Shown: positions 27,977 through 36,789, counted from the first letter of the stretch. The stretch: DNA of 64,000 nt from CF-46 sp963760735 (GCA_963760735.1 CAVXEB010000007.1:62001-126000); one strand, 5' to 3'. Notes: generated by a model not told the origin, from the sequence alone. Numbers and translations: made by a program.

Positions 27977-29725
27977 ATGGATCGAGTCCGGGTTGGAGCC
28001 CTCGCCGCGGTTGCGGTCGCCGCCATCGCCCTTGCAGGCCTGGCACCCGTGGTCGTCGCCGCGGGCCCGCCGTTCCCCGAGCCGACCCCGGGCGTCCGCG
28101 TCTACGACGAGGCGGGGATCTTCAGCGCGGACACGATCGAACGAGCGGACCAGATCGTCCGCGCGATCGAGAACCGGACCGGCGCCCAGGTGGTCGTCTA
28201 CACCCAGGGGGTCGAGGACGGCCGGACGACCGAGGAGGCGGACCAGGACGCGCGGGCCCTGATGGACCAGTGGGGTGTCGGCCGGAAGGGGTTCGACGAC
28301 GGGCTCGTGATCCTGTTCGACATGTACCCGGGCAACGAGCACGGCCAGGTGAACCTGTACGGCGGTCCGGGCTTCCGCGCGACGTTCCTCGACAACGGGC
28401 AGAAACAGAAGATCTTCGACGAGGACATGTTGCCGCGGCTCCGCGGCGGCGACTTCGACGGTGCCCTGTTGGCCGCCCTCGAGAAGGTCGACGCCGCCGC
28501 GACGCCCGAGCATGCCGCGACCCTCGAGCGAGCGCGCCAGGTCGACGCCGTCGCGGGGCTGCTGGTGGCGCCGGTCCTGTTCCTCCTGATCGTCGGCCGC
28601 GCGCTGTGGTCCTGGCGGCGATACGGCAAGGACCCCGTGTACCTGGACGATCCGTCGATCCTCATGGCCGGACCGCCCGAGGCCCTGACGCCGGCCGATG
28701 CGGTCTTCGTCAACGAGGGCCGCTCGTCCCGCCGGGCCCTGACGACGGCGATGCTCGACCTCGCCAGCCGCGGCAGGATCGCGTTCCGCGAGGAGCACGG
28801 GTTCCTCGGCACGGGTCGCAAGGTCGGGATCGAGACGCAGCCCGCCCCGCCGGATCCGGAGACGGCGGCCCGCCAGCGGCTCAACGAGGCCCGCGCGCTC
28901 GGCCCGGCCGAGGAGGTCGCCGAGCAGCGCCTCCGCACGGTCAAGCACGACGACGGCGGCTACATCGAGCCCGACGAGCTGCTCGCCTTCGGCGCGGCGG
29001 TGCCCGTCTTCGACCGCGCGCTCGAGACCGAAGTCGTGAAGCGAGGCTGGTTCGGCGAGAAGCCGTCGAAGGTCATCGTCCGCTGGTCGACCCGCGGCAT
29101 CGTGATCGCGATCCTCGGCGGGATCGGGATCTTCCTCGGGATCATCCTGCCGAGCAACGGGCTGCTCTTCATCGGTGGCGCTCTGCTCGCCGCCGGGATC
29201 GTCGTCCTGGTCATCGGGCTCCAGATGCCGTCGGTGACGCTCGCCGGCGCGATGATTCTGGCGATGACCGCGGCCTACCGGCGGACGCTGAAGAAGACGA
29301 TGGACCAGGCCCGATCGATGGACCAGGTCATCGCCGAGGCAGGCCTGCCGTGGCTCGAGACGCCCGACCAGGCCGTCGTCTGGGGCACCGCGCTGGGTCT
29401 CCATGACGAGATCGAGCACGTCCTCGAGCGCAGCCTCGACGATCAGCGAGAGGGCCGGGTTGCGGCGGGCTCGGTCTGGGTCCCGACGTGGTACGCCTCC
29501 GGGGCCGGTGGCGGCACGGCGTTCGCCGGCGGCGGCGACTTCGCCGGAGCCGGCTCGGGCAGCGGCGGCGTGTTCTCCAGCTCGGCCGTCCCGAACCTCG
29601 GCGGGATGATGGCGGCGCTCGGGACGATCGGCAACTCGCCCTCGTCGTCAGGGTCGGGGGGTGGCGGCGGTTTCGGCGGCGGCGGCTCGGGTGGCGGTGG
29701 CGGCGGGTCCGGCGGCGGCTTCTAG
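27977..29725 (+). CDS. TPM-domain membrane protein with DUF2207-like C-terminal half
   Basis: A 582-residue secreted/membrane protein. A signal peptide (residues 1-28) is followed by a TPM-type domain, starting 'VRVYDEAGIFSADTIERADQ' and containing GFDDGLVILFD. A helix near 190-208 precedes a cytoplasmic region, and two helices lie near 375-420. The architecture resembles DUF2207 proteins. The tail from about 500 is Gly/Ser-rich, ending in repeats of GGGG and SGGGF. Function unknown; TPM domains occur in envelope and photosystem-repair proteins. It ends in a CTAG shared with the convergent gene. Confidence 0.8.
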   Translation: MDRVRVGALAAVAVAAIALAGLAPVVVAAGPPFPEPTPGVRVYDEAGIFSADTIERADQIVRAIENRTGAQVVVYTQGVEDGRTTEEADQDARALMDQWGVGRKGFDDGLVILFDMYPGNEHGQVNLYGGPGFRATFLDNGQKQKIFDEDMLPRLRGGDFDGALLAALEKVDAAATPEHAATLERARQVDAVAGLLVAPVLFLLIVGRALWSWRRYGKDPVYLDDPSILMAGPPEALTPADAVFVNEGRSSRRALTTAMLDLASRGRIAFREEHGFLGTGRKVGIETQPAPPDPETAARQRLNEARALGPAEEVAEQRLRTVKHDDGGYIEPDELLAFGAAVPVFDRALETEVVKRGWFGEKPSKVIVRWSTRGIVIAILGGIGIFLGIILPSNGLLFIGGALLAAGIVVLVIGLQMPSVTLAGAMILAMTAAYRRTLKKTMDQARSMDQVIAEAGLPWLETPDQAVVWGTALGLHDEIEHVLERSLDDQREGRVAAGSVWVPTWYASGAGGGTAFAGGGDFAGAGSGSGGVFSSSAVPNLGGMMAALGTIGNSPSSSGSGGGGGFGGGGSGGGGGGSGGGF

Positions 29726-30984
29726 CAATCGCCGGCGCTGCCGGCGACCCCGGCGGCGCTGATCTCGCGGAGGGCGGCGGCCAGCCGCTCGACATCGTCG
29801 GGCCCGTTGTGGAGCGCGCTCGAGACGCGGATCAGCCGGCGCGGGGGATCGGGTGATTCCGCGGCCGGAACCGGCCACGGGTAGATCGGGACCTCGATCC
29901 GGTACTCGTCGACCAGCCGCTGCTGGAGCGGGTCGGTGTCGAGCGGCGACGAGCCCGCGCCGGACGCGGCGAGCGGCCCGTCGGCGGGCAGGGGCAGCGC
30001 GACCATCGAGCCGATCATCGACGCAGGCGCGGGCGACGCGGCGTCGAGGCCGAGGGCCCTCGTCATCACCCCGCGGGTCGTCAGCGCCAGGTCGTGGTTG
30101 CGGGCCATCACCGCCGGCCAGCCTCCGTCGAGGAGACCGCCGACCTCGGCCAGCGCGTCGGGCACCGAGAGCCACGCCGTCGGATCCAGCGTGCCCTGCC
30201 AGTCGAACTCGGCCCGGAACCGACTCGACGCCCCGTGCTCGCCGAGTGCCTGGTTGGCACCGTGGGAGATCGTCGTGGGCCGGACGCCACCCTGGCGGTC
30301 ACGCCGCGCGTGCAGGAACCCGGCGCCCTTGGGGGCACAGACCCACTTGTGGAGGTTGCCCGTGTACCACGCCGCCCCGATCGCCTCGAGGTCGAGCGGG
30401 AGCATCCCCGGCGCATGGGCGCCATCGACGAGCGTCTCGACGCCCCGATCCGCCAGCACGGCGACGAGTCGCCGGATCGGGAGGACGAGCGCCGTCGGGC
30501 TGGTGACGTGGCTGAGCACCGCCAGCCGGGTGCGGTCGGTCACGCAGCCGAGGACGGCGTCCAGCACCTCGTCGTCGCCGGCGACCGGGAACGGGATCCG
30601 GGCGACCACGACGCGCGCCCCATCCCGCTCAGCGACGTGCCGGAGGATGTTGATGACCGCGTTGTACTCGTGGTCGTCGGTCAGCAGCTCGTCGCCGGGC
30701 TCGAACCGGAGCGAGCGGACCACCGCGTTCACCGCGCCGGTCGCGTTCGTGACGAACGCAAGGTCGTCGGGATCCGCGCCGATGAACGCGCCGAGGGCCG
30801 CCCGCGCATCGGCCAGGAGGGCGGGCAGGTCCCGCGCGAGGAACTGGACGGGCTGCGCCTCGAGACGGTCACGCCAGCGGCGTTGCGCGTCGAGGACGGA
30901 TCGCGGGCAGGACCCGAACGACCCATGATTCAGGAAGGTCACCGAGGGGTCCAGCGGCCACCGCGGGGCGAGCTCCGAGGGCAT
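29722..30984 (-). CDS. Class V aminotransferase, isopenicillin-N-epimerase-like
   Basis: A 420-residue fold-type I PLP enzyme. The start 'VTFLNHGSFGSCPRSVLDAQ' and LARDLPALLADAR are typical of the isopenicillin N epimerase / cysteine-desulfurase-like subgroup. The PLP lysine lies in GNLHKWVCAPKGAGFL near residue 214, and the cofactor Asp/His are in VDGAHAPGML. The reaction cannot be assigned; relatives include cysteine lyases and epimerases. It shares a palindromic CTAG stop with the convergent gene and is divergent, by 29 bp, from the NTF2-like gene. Confidence 0.83.
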   Translation of the reverse strand: MPSELAPRWPLDPSVTFLNHGSFGSCPRSVLDAQRRWRDRLEAQPVQFLARDLPALLADARAALGAFIGADPDDLAFVTNATGAVNAVVRSLRFEPGDELLTDDHEYNAVINILRHVAERDGARVVVARIPFPVAGDDEVLDAVLGCVTDRTRLAVLSHVTSPTALVLPIRRLVAVLADRGVETLVDGAHAPGMLPLDLEAIGAAWYTGNLHKWVCAPKGAGFLHARRDRQGGVRPTTISHGANQALGEHGASSRFRAEFDWQGTLDPTAWLSVPDALAEVGGLLDGGWPAVMARNHDLALTTRGVMTRALGLDAASPAPASMIGSMVALPLPADGPLAASGAGSSPLDTDPLQQRLVDEYRIEVPIYPWPVPAAESPDPPRRLIRVSSALHNGPDDVERLAAALREISAAGVAGSAGDC

Positions 30985-31001
30985 CGCCCGATGATGACGG
31001 G

Positions 31002-31007
31002 TACACT
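31002..31007 (+). promoter_or_regulatory. -10 box of the NTF2-like gene, leaderless type
   Basis: TACACT, 6 nt before the GTG at 31014. The opposite strand carries CATCAT 6 nt before the aminotransferase ATG, a weaker match. Confidence 0.55.
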
Positions 31008-31013
31008 CGGACC

Positions 31014-31343
31014 GTGGGTGCCGTGGACACGATGGACTCCTTCTTCGAGTTGCTGAACGCGGGCGATCGCGAGGCGGCGGTCGGGCTCATGGCGGAGAAC
31101 GCCGAGATGCGAATCCACGTCGGCGACAGTGCCCAGACGCTCCGTGGCGTCGAGCGCGTCGGCGGCTGGTTCCTCCGCGGCGACAACGGGCTCCGGATGA
31201 TCCCCGGTGACGTCCGCGACACCGGCAACACCTACGAGGCCGACGTCCTCGTCGTCCGACCCGGGGCGCCGTCGATCCACCTCGATGCGACGTTCCGCGT
31301 CGAGGCCGGGAAGATCACCTCGATCAACCTGGCGCCCCGGTAG
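31014..31343 (+). CDS. NTF2/SnoaL-like small protein
   Basis: A 109-residue alpha+beta protein: DTMDSFFELLNAGDREAAVGLM, then NAEMRIHVGD and a C-terminal sheet 'HLDATFRVEAGKITSINLAP'. This is the cone-shaped NTF2/SnoaL-like fold, used by small isomerases, hydrolases and binding proteins. No catalytic residues can be picked out. The GTG start is supported by the TACACT box 6 nt upstream. It may also start at the ATG at 31032. Confidence 0.75.
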   Translation: MGAVDTMDSFFELLNAGDREAAVGLMAENAEMRIHVGDSAQTLRGVERVGGWFLRGDNGLRMIPGDVRDTGNTYEADVLVVRPGAPSIHLDATFRVEAGKITSINLAPR

Positions 31344-31377
31344 CCCCGCGCCCCGACCGGCGGCGGCCTCTTGCCCC

Positions 31378-32697
31378 TCAGGTAGCCGCCGACGATGCCG
31401 CGGACGGCGCCACGGAGGGCGCGGCACCGTCGGGCGATGACGGGCTCGGCACCGGGATCACGATCTGCTGACCCTGCGTGACCTTGTTCGGATTCTTGAT
31501 CTCGGGGTTCGCCGCGAGCAGCTCGTCGAGCGTCAGCCCGTTGGCCTTGGCGACCTTCGTGAGCGTGTCGCCCTTCTTGATCGTGTAGACGATCGGCGTC
31601 GCCGCCGGGATCGGCGTCGGCTCGAGCGACGGCGAGGCGCCGCCGGACGGCGACGCGGTCGCGGCGGGTGACCCGCCGCCTCCGCCGAGGTTCAGGAGCC
31701 CGGGCAGGAAGAACAGGGCGACCGCGAGGAGTGCGACCGTGCCGGCCAGCAGGACGAGCCGCGGGACCTCCGGCATCCCCATCCGCGCCTTGATCGTCGG
31801 ATAGGCCTCGTGGCGACGTGGTCGCTCCCAGTCCGGCCCGTCCGGGCCCCCGAGATGCTGGTCGTATGCGCGAGGACGGCGCGAGACGCGGCCGGGCGGC
31901 GCGTCGACGACGCGGTACTCGTCGTCGGCCGGCGGGTCGGCGTGCCCGCCCGTGGCAGATCCGGGCGACGCGCTCGCGGCCGCGCCGGCCGCGCCGACGC
32001 CGGCCGCGGCGGTCCACGCGTCGGCCGAGCTGTCGGGCCGTCGGGCGGGCGGCGGGCCGCCGGCGAGCTGATCGGCGGCACTCCCGGCCAGACCTGCGCT
32101 CGGATCGGGCCGCTGACCGAGGAACGACGGCGGCTCGGCATCGCTCGGCATGCGACCGCCTTCGGACGAGGCCAGCCAGGGTGGCGGCGCCGCCCAGTCC
32201 CGCGGCGGGTTGCGCTGGACGGGCTCGTCGTCATGGTCGGGCGGGCGGGACCAGGGATCGTCGGCGTCCCCGTCGTCGGCGCGGTCGTCGGTGGGCTCGA
32301 TCGGCGCCGAGCCTGTCGCATCCGAGGCGGCATCGTGGCCGGGGTCCTCGTCGGCCGGGCCCGACCCGGTCGCCGCAGCCGCAGCGAGCATGCCTGCGGC
32401 CAGCGCCGGTGTCGGGTCGTCCGGCGGCGGCACGGCGGCGGCACGGCTCGCCGCTGCCTCGCTCCGTGCCCGAGCGGATTCGCGCCGGGCCCAATCCTGG
32501 AATGTCGGACAGACCGGGAAGGCGCTCGACAGGCAGTATGCCTCCTGGTGAGCCAGGGCCCGCGGGGCAGGATGCTGCTCGGCGTAGCACCGGTGGCGGT
32601 GGTCCGGGACGGACGCCCGCTCGTCGCGATCGTCCTCGAAGGCGACGAAAGGACAGGCCGTGGCGCCGTCCGCGAGGGGCAGTCCGCGTTCCGTCAC
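31378..32697 (-). CDS. LysM protein with N-terminal Cys motif and one membrane helix
   Basis: A 439-residue protein in four parts. Residues 14-65 hold a Cys motif: CPFVAFEDD, HRCYAEQHP, AYCLSSAFPVCP, four cysteines that could bind a metal or Fe-S cluster. Residues 70-300 are Ala/Pro/Asp-rich and low complexity. A helix lies at about 322-342 (LVLLAGTVALLAVALFFLPG). A LysM peptidoglycan-binding domain follows a Thr/Pro linker, 'YTIKKGDTLTKVAKANGLTL' onward. The Cys motif would be cytoplasmic and the LysM outside. I recall similar N-termini in other Chloroflexota LysM proteins. Start GTG, with TATCAT 6 nt upstream. Confidence 0.8.
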   Translation of the reverse strand: MTERGLPLADGATACPFVAFEDDRDERASVPDHRHRCYAEQHPAPRALAHQEAYCLSSAFPVCPTFQDWARRESARARSEAAASRAAAVPPPDDPTPALAAGMLAAAAATGSGPADEDPGHDAASDATGSAPIEPTDDRADDGDADDPWSRPPDHDDEPVQRNPPRDWAAPPPWLASSEGGRMPSDAEPPSFLGQRPDPSAGLAGSAADQLAGGPPPARRPDSSADAWTAAAGVGAAGAAASASPGSATGGHADPPADDEYRVVDAPPGRVSRRPRAYDQHLGGPDGPDWERPRRHEAYPTIKARMGMPEVPRLVLLAGTVALLAVALFFLPGLLNLGGGGGSPAATASPSGGASPSLEPTPIPAATPIVYTIKKGDTLTKVAKANGLTLDELLAANPEIKNPNKVTQGQQIVIPVPSPSSPDGAAPSVAPSAASSAAT

Positions 32698-32703
32698 GCC
32701 CCG

Positions 32704-32709
32704 ATGATA
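32704..32709 (-). promoter_or_regulatory. -10 box of the LysM gene, leaderless type
   Basis: TATCAT on the minus strand, exactly 6 nt before the GTG start at 32697, in the 21-bp gap after the SPFH gene. Confidence 0.55.
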
Positions 32710-32718
32710 CCGGCCCGA

Positions 32719-33600
32719 TCAGCCCTCGGCGGGCGGCCGGCTCGACGGCCGAGCTCGTGGCGGCACCCCGCCGACGGGCGGTGACGAAGGCGTCGAAGAC
32801 GGTGCGGCGGGCGAGGCCGACGGTCCGCCGCCGGATGCCGCCGCCGGGACGCCGCCGGCCGGCCGCGGCGTCGTGCGCCCGTCGCCACCCCCGAGATCCA
32901 GCATGATCGTGTTGCCGGACGTCGCTCCGAGCTGCTGCAGGACGCGGAGCTGGAGCAGCCCCGGGTTCTCGTCGAGCAGCCGCCCGGAGTTGGCGAGCGA
33001 CCGCAGCGCTGCGCCTTCGCCGCGAGCCCGCTCCAGCGCCGCCTCGCCCTCGCGTCGCGCGGCGACGATCCCGGCGAACGCCCGCTTCAGCTCCGAGGGC
33101 ACCATCACGTCCCGGACGTCGACGCCGAGGAGCTCGACGCCGATCCGGGCGATCTCGCTCGCCACGGACTCGGCGATGGCCGGCCCGATCCCGCCGCGAG
33201 CCGCGAGGATGTCGTCGGCCGTCCGGCGCGCGATCGCGTCCCGGAGTCCGGCGTGGAGCGCCGCGTAGAGGGCCGCCAGCCAGCTCTGGTCGTTGGTCAG
33301 GGCCGCCACCGGATCGGCGACGACGTAGTGTGCCGTGAGGCTGATCTTCAGGGCGACACCGTCCGAGGTCAGGATCTCCTGACCGGGCACGGTCAGGAGC
33401 GTCGGCCGCGCGTCGAGCAGCTGGATCTCCGTGATCGGACGGATCGCGAAGTGCGTGCCCGTCGACAGCAGGCCAACGAGACGGCCCTGGCGATAGTGGA
33501 GACCGCGCTGGTAGTCCCGCACCGTGACCACGGTCACGAACGCCCGGATGAGCAGCGCCGCGACGACGACGACCAGGATCAGGACGATGATGCCTTCCAC
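32719..33600 (-). CDS. SPFH/band-7 slipin-like membrane protein
   Basis: A 293-residue stomatin/slipin-type protein that assembles into membrane microdomains. The N-terminal helix spans residues 4-22. The band-7 domain follows, with RDYQRGLHYRQGRLVGLL, RPTLLTVPGQEILTSDGVALKIS and VELLGVDVRDVMVPSELK. A coiled-coil AARREGEAALERARGEGAAL precedes a Pro/Ser/Gly-rich tail from about 245. The GTG start has CGGAGGA upstream. It is transcribed towards the LysM gene, so both may serve the envelope. Confidence 0.85.
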   Translation of the reverse strand: MEGIIVLILVVVVAALLIRAFVTVVTVRDYQRGLHYRQGRLVGLLSTGTHFAIRPITEIQLLDARPTLLTVPGQEILTSDGVALKISLTAHYVVADPVAALTNDQSWLAALYAALHAGLRDAIARRTADDILAARGGIGPAIAESVASEIARIGVELLGVDVRDVMVPSELKRAFAGIVAARREGEAALERARGEGAALRSLANSGRLLDENPGLLQLRVLQQLGATSGNTIMLDLGGGDGRTTPRPAGGVPAAASGGGPSASPAAPSSTPSSPPVGGVPPRARPSSRPPAEG

Positions 33601-34047
33601 GCGTCCTCCGCTTCATCGGCCCCGGTTATGCCATGCCCGCTCGACGCGATGGCGAGGAGCGCCGGCAGGTTGCGACCCGTCGCGCCGGATCCCGGACCGG
33701 CGACGGAGGCTCGAAGCCTGCAGGGCCGCCGTTCCGGTCGCCTCGGGGCCAGACCCGAGCGCGACAGGTCTTGCAGGAATCGAACCTGCGGTGCCAGGCG
33801 ACCGGTGCAGGACGACCGTCGGCGATGCCGACAGGACGCTGACGAGGGCCGCGCGGCCGATGCTAGACGACGCCGCTGGTCGAGGCAACGCGGCCGGCAC
33901 CCGCTCGCAGCGGCCTGCGCTCGCACGCCATCCGGCACGCGTTTGACAGCCGGCGGGCGCGCTCCGAGACTCCGAATCACCGCACCGGACCGCACCATGT
34001 CCCGCGATCCCCCGGCGAACCCTTCCAGTGCCCACGAAGGAGACTCC
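33601..34047. other. Intergenic region before sodN
   Basis: No protein-coding gene seen. It holds a tRNA T-arm-like palindrome, GCAGGAATCGAACCTGC (33773-33789), which read on the minus strand is GCAGGTTCGATTCCTGC, but no matching acceptor or anticodon arm. TTGACA at 33943 followed after 17 bp by GAGACT is a possible sodN promoter, with a leader of about 70 nt ending in a clear ribosome site. Confidence 0.5.
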
Positions 34048-34479
34048 ATGGTCCGTTTCCGCGACATCCTCGCGCCGAAGACCGTCGTGCACGCGCATTG
34101 CGACCTGCCGTGCGGCGTGTACGACCCCGAGCAGGCCCGGATCGAGGCCGAGTCCGTCTACAAGATCATCGAGAAGATGGGCGCCAACAGCGACCCGACG
34201 TTCACCGCCCGGGCGATCGGGATCAAGGAGCAGCGGGCCGACCTGGCGAAGCACCACCTCGACGTCCTCTGGCACGACTACTTCAAGCCGGAGCACCTCG
34301 AGAAGGTCCCGAACCTCCACGAGCTCTTCTGGAACGCGACCAAGCAGGTCAGCAAGGTCAAGGCCTCGACCGACCTCGCCGACGCGAAGAAGCTGCTCGA
34401 GATGATCGACGAGATCGATGCCGCCTGGAAGGCGACCGGCGGCGAGGAGAAGACCCGGGTCGCCGGCCGGCCCTCCTGA
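34048..34479 (+). CDS. sodN: Nickel superoxide dismutase precursor
   Basis: A 143-residue Ni-SOD, converting superoxide to oxygen and hydrogen peroxide. The nickel hook HCDLPCGVYDP is at residues 17-27: the ligands are His17, Cys18 and Cys22 (His1, Cys2 and Cys6 of the mature enzyme), with Tyr25 as Tyr9. The first 16 residues, ending HA, are a leader that must be cut to free the His17 amino group. The remaining four-helix bundle is complete. AAGGAG lies 6 nt before the ATG. The maturation protease gene follows after 10 nt. No other SOD is in the window. Confidence 0.95.
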   Translation: MVRFRDILAPKTVVHAHCDLPCGVYDPEQARIEAESVYKIIEKMGANSDPTFTARAIGIKEQRADLAKHHLDVLWHDYFKPEHLEKVPNLHELFWNATKQVSKVKASTDLADAKKLLEMIDEIDAAWKATGGEEKTRVAGRPS

Positions 34480-34489
34480 CCTCCCGTTC

Positions 34490-34966
34490 ATGACCGACCC
34501 GGAGCCCCGCCGGACGGCGGGGCTCCATCGTGTCGCCCGCGGCCGATCGCGCTCGGCCTCGCTCCGGGAGTGCCTGCGCGGCCCGTGGCGGGTCGCCGTC
34601 CGCGAGCGGTCGATGGCCCCGTCGATCCTGCCCGGTGACTGGCTCCTCGTCGACCCGACGGTCGCGCGATGGCCGCGCCGCGGCTCGATCGTCGTCTTCC
34701 GCGAGCCGGATTCGGACCTCCTTGCGATCAAGCGGGTCGCCGCCGGTCCGGGCGACCCGGTCCGGCTCGACGCCGGTCACCTCGTCCTGGGAGACGACGA
34801 GGCGTGGCTCCTGTCGGACGCCCCGCTGGCCGTGCTCGCCGACGAGGCGGGCGGCGCGCCGATCGACTCCCGGCAGTACGGACCCGTGACCATCGACGGC
34901 CTCGTCGGGCGTGCCTGGTTCCGTTATGGTCCCGTGCGACGGGTGGGCCGGCTGCCCGGACGGTGA
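34490..34966 (+). CDS. sodX: Nickel-type SOD maturation protease, S26 family
   Basis: A 158-residue signal-peptidase-like protein without a clear membrane anchor. The catalytic Ser41 is in RERSMAPSILPGD and the Lys81 base is in LLAIKRVAAGPGD, as in S26 peptidases. Its position 10 nt after sodN identifies it as SodX, which removes the SodN leader. A perfect 11-bp hairpin covers codons 4-13, so its expression may be lower than that of sodN. The ATG is the only good start in frame. Confidence 0.9.
   Translation: MTDPEPRRTAGLHRVARGRSRSASLRECLRGPWRVAVRERSMAPSILPGDWLLVDPTVARWPRRGSIVVFREPDSDLLAIKRVAAGPGDPVRLDAGHLVLGDDEAWLLSDAPLAVLADEAGGAPIDSRQYGPVTIDGLVGRAWFRYGPVRRVGRLPGR
34501..34526 (+). terminator. 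Strong hairpin inside the start of sodX
   Basis: GGAGCCCCGCC-GGAC-GGCGGGGCTCC, an 11-bp perfect stem beginning 22 nt after the sodN stop. It may act as a partial terminator, RNA stabiliser or translational brake between sodN and sodX. There is no T-run. Confidence 0.5.
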
Positions 34967-35001
34967 CGCGTCGGAGCCATGCGGCTCCCGGGAGATTGCC
35001 C

Positions 35002-35794
35002 ATGTCACGCTCAGCAACGGGACGCGGTCGACGAAGCGCCTCCGTGGCGGCGTGCCTCCTCGGGTCGATCGCGCTCGCCGCGTGCGGCTCCGGGACGCCG
35101 GCTGCCGCCGGGACCCCGGCTGCACCGACGGCGTCGGTCGCGGCCCGGCCGACAGCCGCCCCGTCGAAGCCCGCCGCGCCGAGCGTCGCCGTCTCCGCGG
35201 CGCCGAGCGTCGAGGCGTCGGCCGCGGCCGACCTGCCCCGGAACGGCCGGATCGAGGTGGGCAACGCGGGCTACGCCGTCACGTTGCCGAAGAACTGGTT
35301 CCGGGTCGACCTGACGAAGGAGGACCTCGAGGCGTTCGCCAAGGCCGGCAGCGGCAGCCTGGGACCGGGCATGACCGATCAGCTCGCCTCCCAGCTCAGC
35401 GCCCTCGTGTCGTCGGGCATCTCGCTGTTCGCCTATCGCTTCGCCGATTTCGGACTCGCGGATCGGGACCAACCTCAACGTGATCGTGCTGCCGTCCCTC
35501 GGGATGGACCTCGACACGCTCGAGAACATGAACATCGGCCAGCTCCAGGGCATCGTCGGCAAGGACGTCGCGATCGACCACAAGCGGGAGACCCTGCCGG
35601 GCGGCAGCGCCATCCGGATCTCCTACTCGATCCCGCCGTCGTCGCGGACGAACAACCAGGAGGTCGCGCTCATCCAGCACCTCGTCCTGGGCACCGACAA
35701 GCAGCTGATCCTCACCTGCACCGCGCCTGGCGGCATCGCCAGGATCGCCGACGAGTGCGACGGGATGGCGAAGACCGTGGAGTTCCTGCCCTAG
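35002..35794 (+). CDS. Lipoprotein of unknown function, one frameshift
   Basis: A secreted lipoprotein. The signal peptide ends in the lipobox LAAC (SIALAACGSG, about residue 29), followed by an Ala/Pro/Ser-rich linker to about residue 75. A folded domain starts GNAGYAVTLPKNWFRVDL and continues in another frame from VIVLPSLGMDL to TVEFLP. An extra G at 35460/35461 (GCGGATCGGG) explains the shift; removing it restores 'GLAIGTNLNVIVLPS', about 263 residues. I do not recognise the domain, though 'LPKNW' with later beta-strands resembles PsbP/DUF1795-like folds. It ends in a CTAG shared with the convergent LLM gene. Confidence 0.7.
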
Positions 35795-36696
35795 GCCGTC
35801 GTCGGGACGCGCTCGGCGAGCACCAGGCCCGCGGCGCGACAGTCGTCGGCGAAGGACGCCTGCGCCTCGAGGGTCGGCGACCAGCGCGTCGGGAACGCGA
35901 CGACCCGGTCGAGACCGATCTCCGCGAACCGGCCGAGCAGGTCGACCCGGGCCTGCCCGGCGTCTCCGGCGGACTCGTCCTTCATGTAGAGCGAGAACCT
36001 GAGCGTCGCGGGGTCCCGTCCCTCCTCCTCGCAACGCCGCCGGACGTCGACCATGCGTGCCGCGATCTCGTCGGGCTCGAGGAAGACGTAGTTCAGCTCG
36101 TCGGCGAAGCGGATCGCGTAGCCGGCGGTCCGGCGCTCGCCGTTGCCGCCGACGATGATCGGGATCCGGGGCTGCTGGATCCCCTTCGGCACGTTGATCG
36201 CGTCGCGGACGTGGGCATGCTCGCCCTCGTAGCTTGCCCGACCCGGAGCGAACATCCGGGAGATCACCTCGAGGTCGTCGCCGAACGCGTCCATCCGCTC
36301 GCCGATCGGCGGGAAGCCGTAGCCGTAGGCCTCCCACTCGTCCTTCTTCCAGCCGGCGCCGATGCCGAGCTCGAACCGGCCGCCGCTGATCACGTCGATC
36401 GTCGACGACAGCTTCGCGGTGTGGGCCGGGTTCCGGAACCCGGTGCAGACGACCATGTGGCCGAGCCGGACTCGATGGGTCAGAACGGCCAGCGCCGACA
36501 GCACGGAGAACGACTCGAACGTGATCTCGTCGGTCGGCTCGGGCACCGTGTGGAAATGGTCGAACACCCAGAGCGACTCGAACCCGAGCTCCTCGGCCTG
36601 GGCCGCCAGCTCGATCGTCCGTCCCCAGGCCGCGGCCGGATCCCAGCCGTCGTACTCGCCCTTCCAGCCCTGGGGCGCCATCAGCCCGACCTGCAT
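35791..36696 (-). CDS. LLM-class F420-dependent oxidoreductase
   Basis: A 301-residue luciferase-like TIM-barrel flavin/F420 oxidoreductase. Typical sequence: MQVGLMAPQGWKG, LGFESLWVFDHFH, 'LTHRVRLGHMVVCTGFRNPA', 'STIDVISGGRFELGIGAGW' and PIIVGGNGERRT. The family usually uses coenzyme F420 in actinobacteria and Chloroflexota; the substrate is unknown. The ATG at 36696 has GAGGTCA upstream. A second, related gene lies at 38.0-39.0 kb, with the SIS gene between them. Confidence 0.85.
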   Translation of the reverse strand: MQVGLMAPQGWKGEYDGWDPAAAWGRTIELAAQAEELGFESLWVFDHFHTVPEPTDEITFESFSVLSALAVLTHRVRLGHMVVCTGFRNPAHTAKLSSTIDVISGGRFELGIGAGWKKDEWEAYGYGFPPIGERMDAFGDDLEVISRMFAPGRASYEGEHAHVRDAINVPKGIQQPRIPIIVGGNGERRTAGYAIRFADELNYVFLEPDEIAARMVDVRRRCEEEGRDPATLRFSLYMKDESAGDAGQARVDLLGRFAEIGLDRVVAFPTRWSPTLEAQASFADDCRAAGLVLAERVPTTA

Positions 36697-36789
36697 CCGT
36701 GACCTCGCTTCTGATCTCGTGGATGTCGTTCGCTCGCCGTCATCGTCGCCCGTTTGACGGAACGGTGCCGCGGACGGGACCCGGACCCG

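Noticed and set aside
29480..29725. Tandem DNA repeat at the end of the TPM/DUF2207-like gene
   Set aside because: The GGC-rich stretch is simply the Gly-rich C-terminal tail typical of these proteins, in frame to the stop codon.
33740..33870. Possible tRNA gene on the minus strand
   Set aside because: The T-arm is perfect, but the seven bases after it (AAGACCT) have no complementary 5' acceptor and no anticodon arm folds; kept only as a curiosity.
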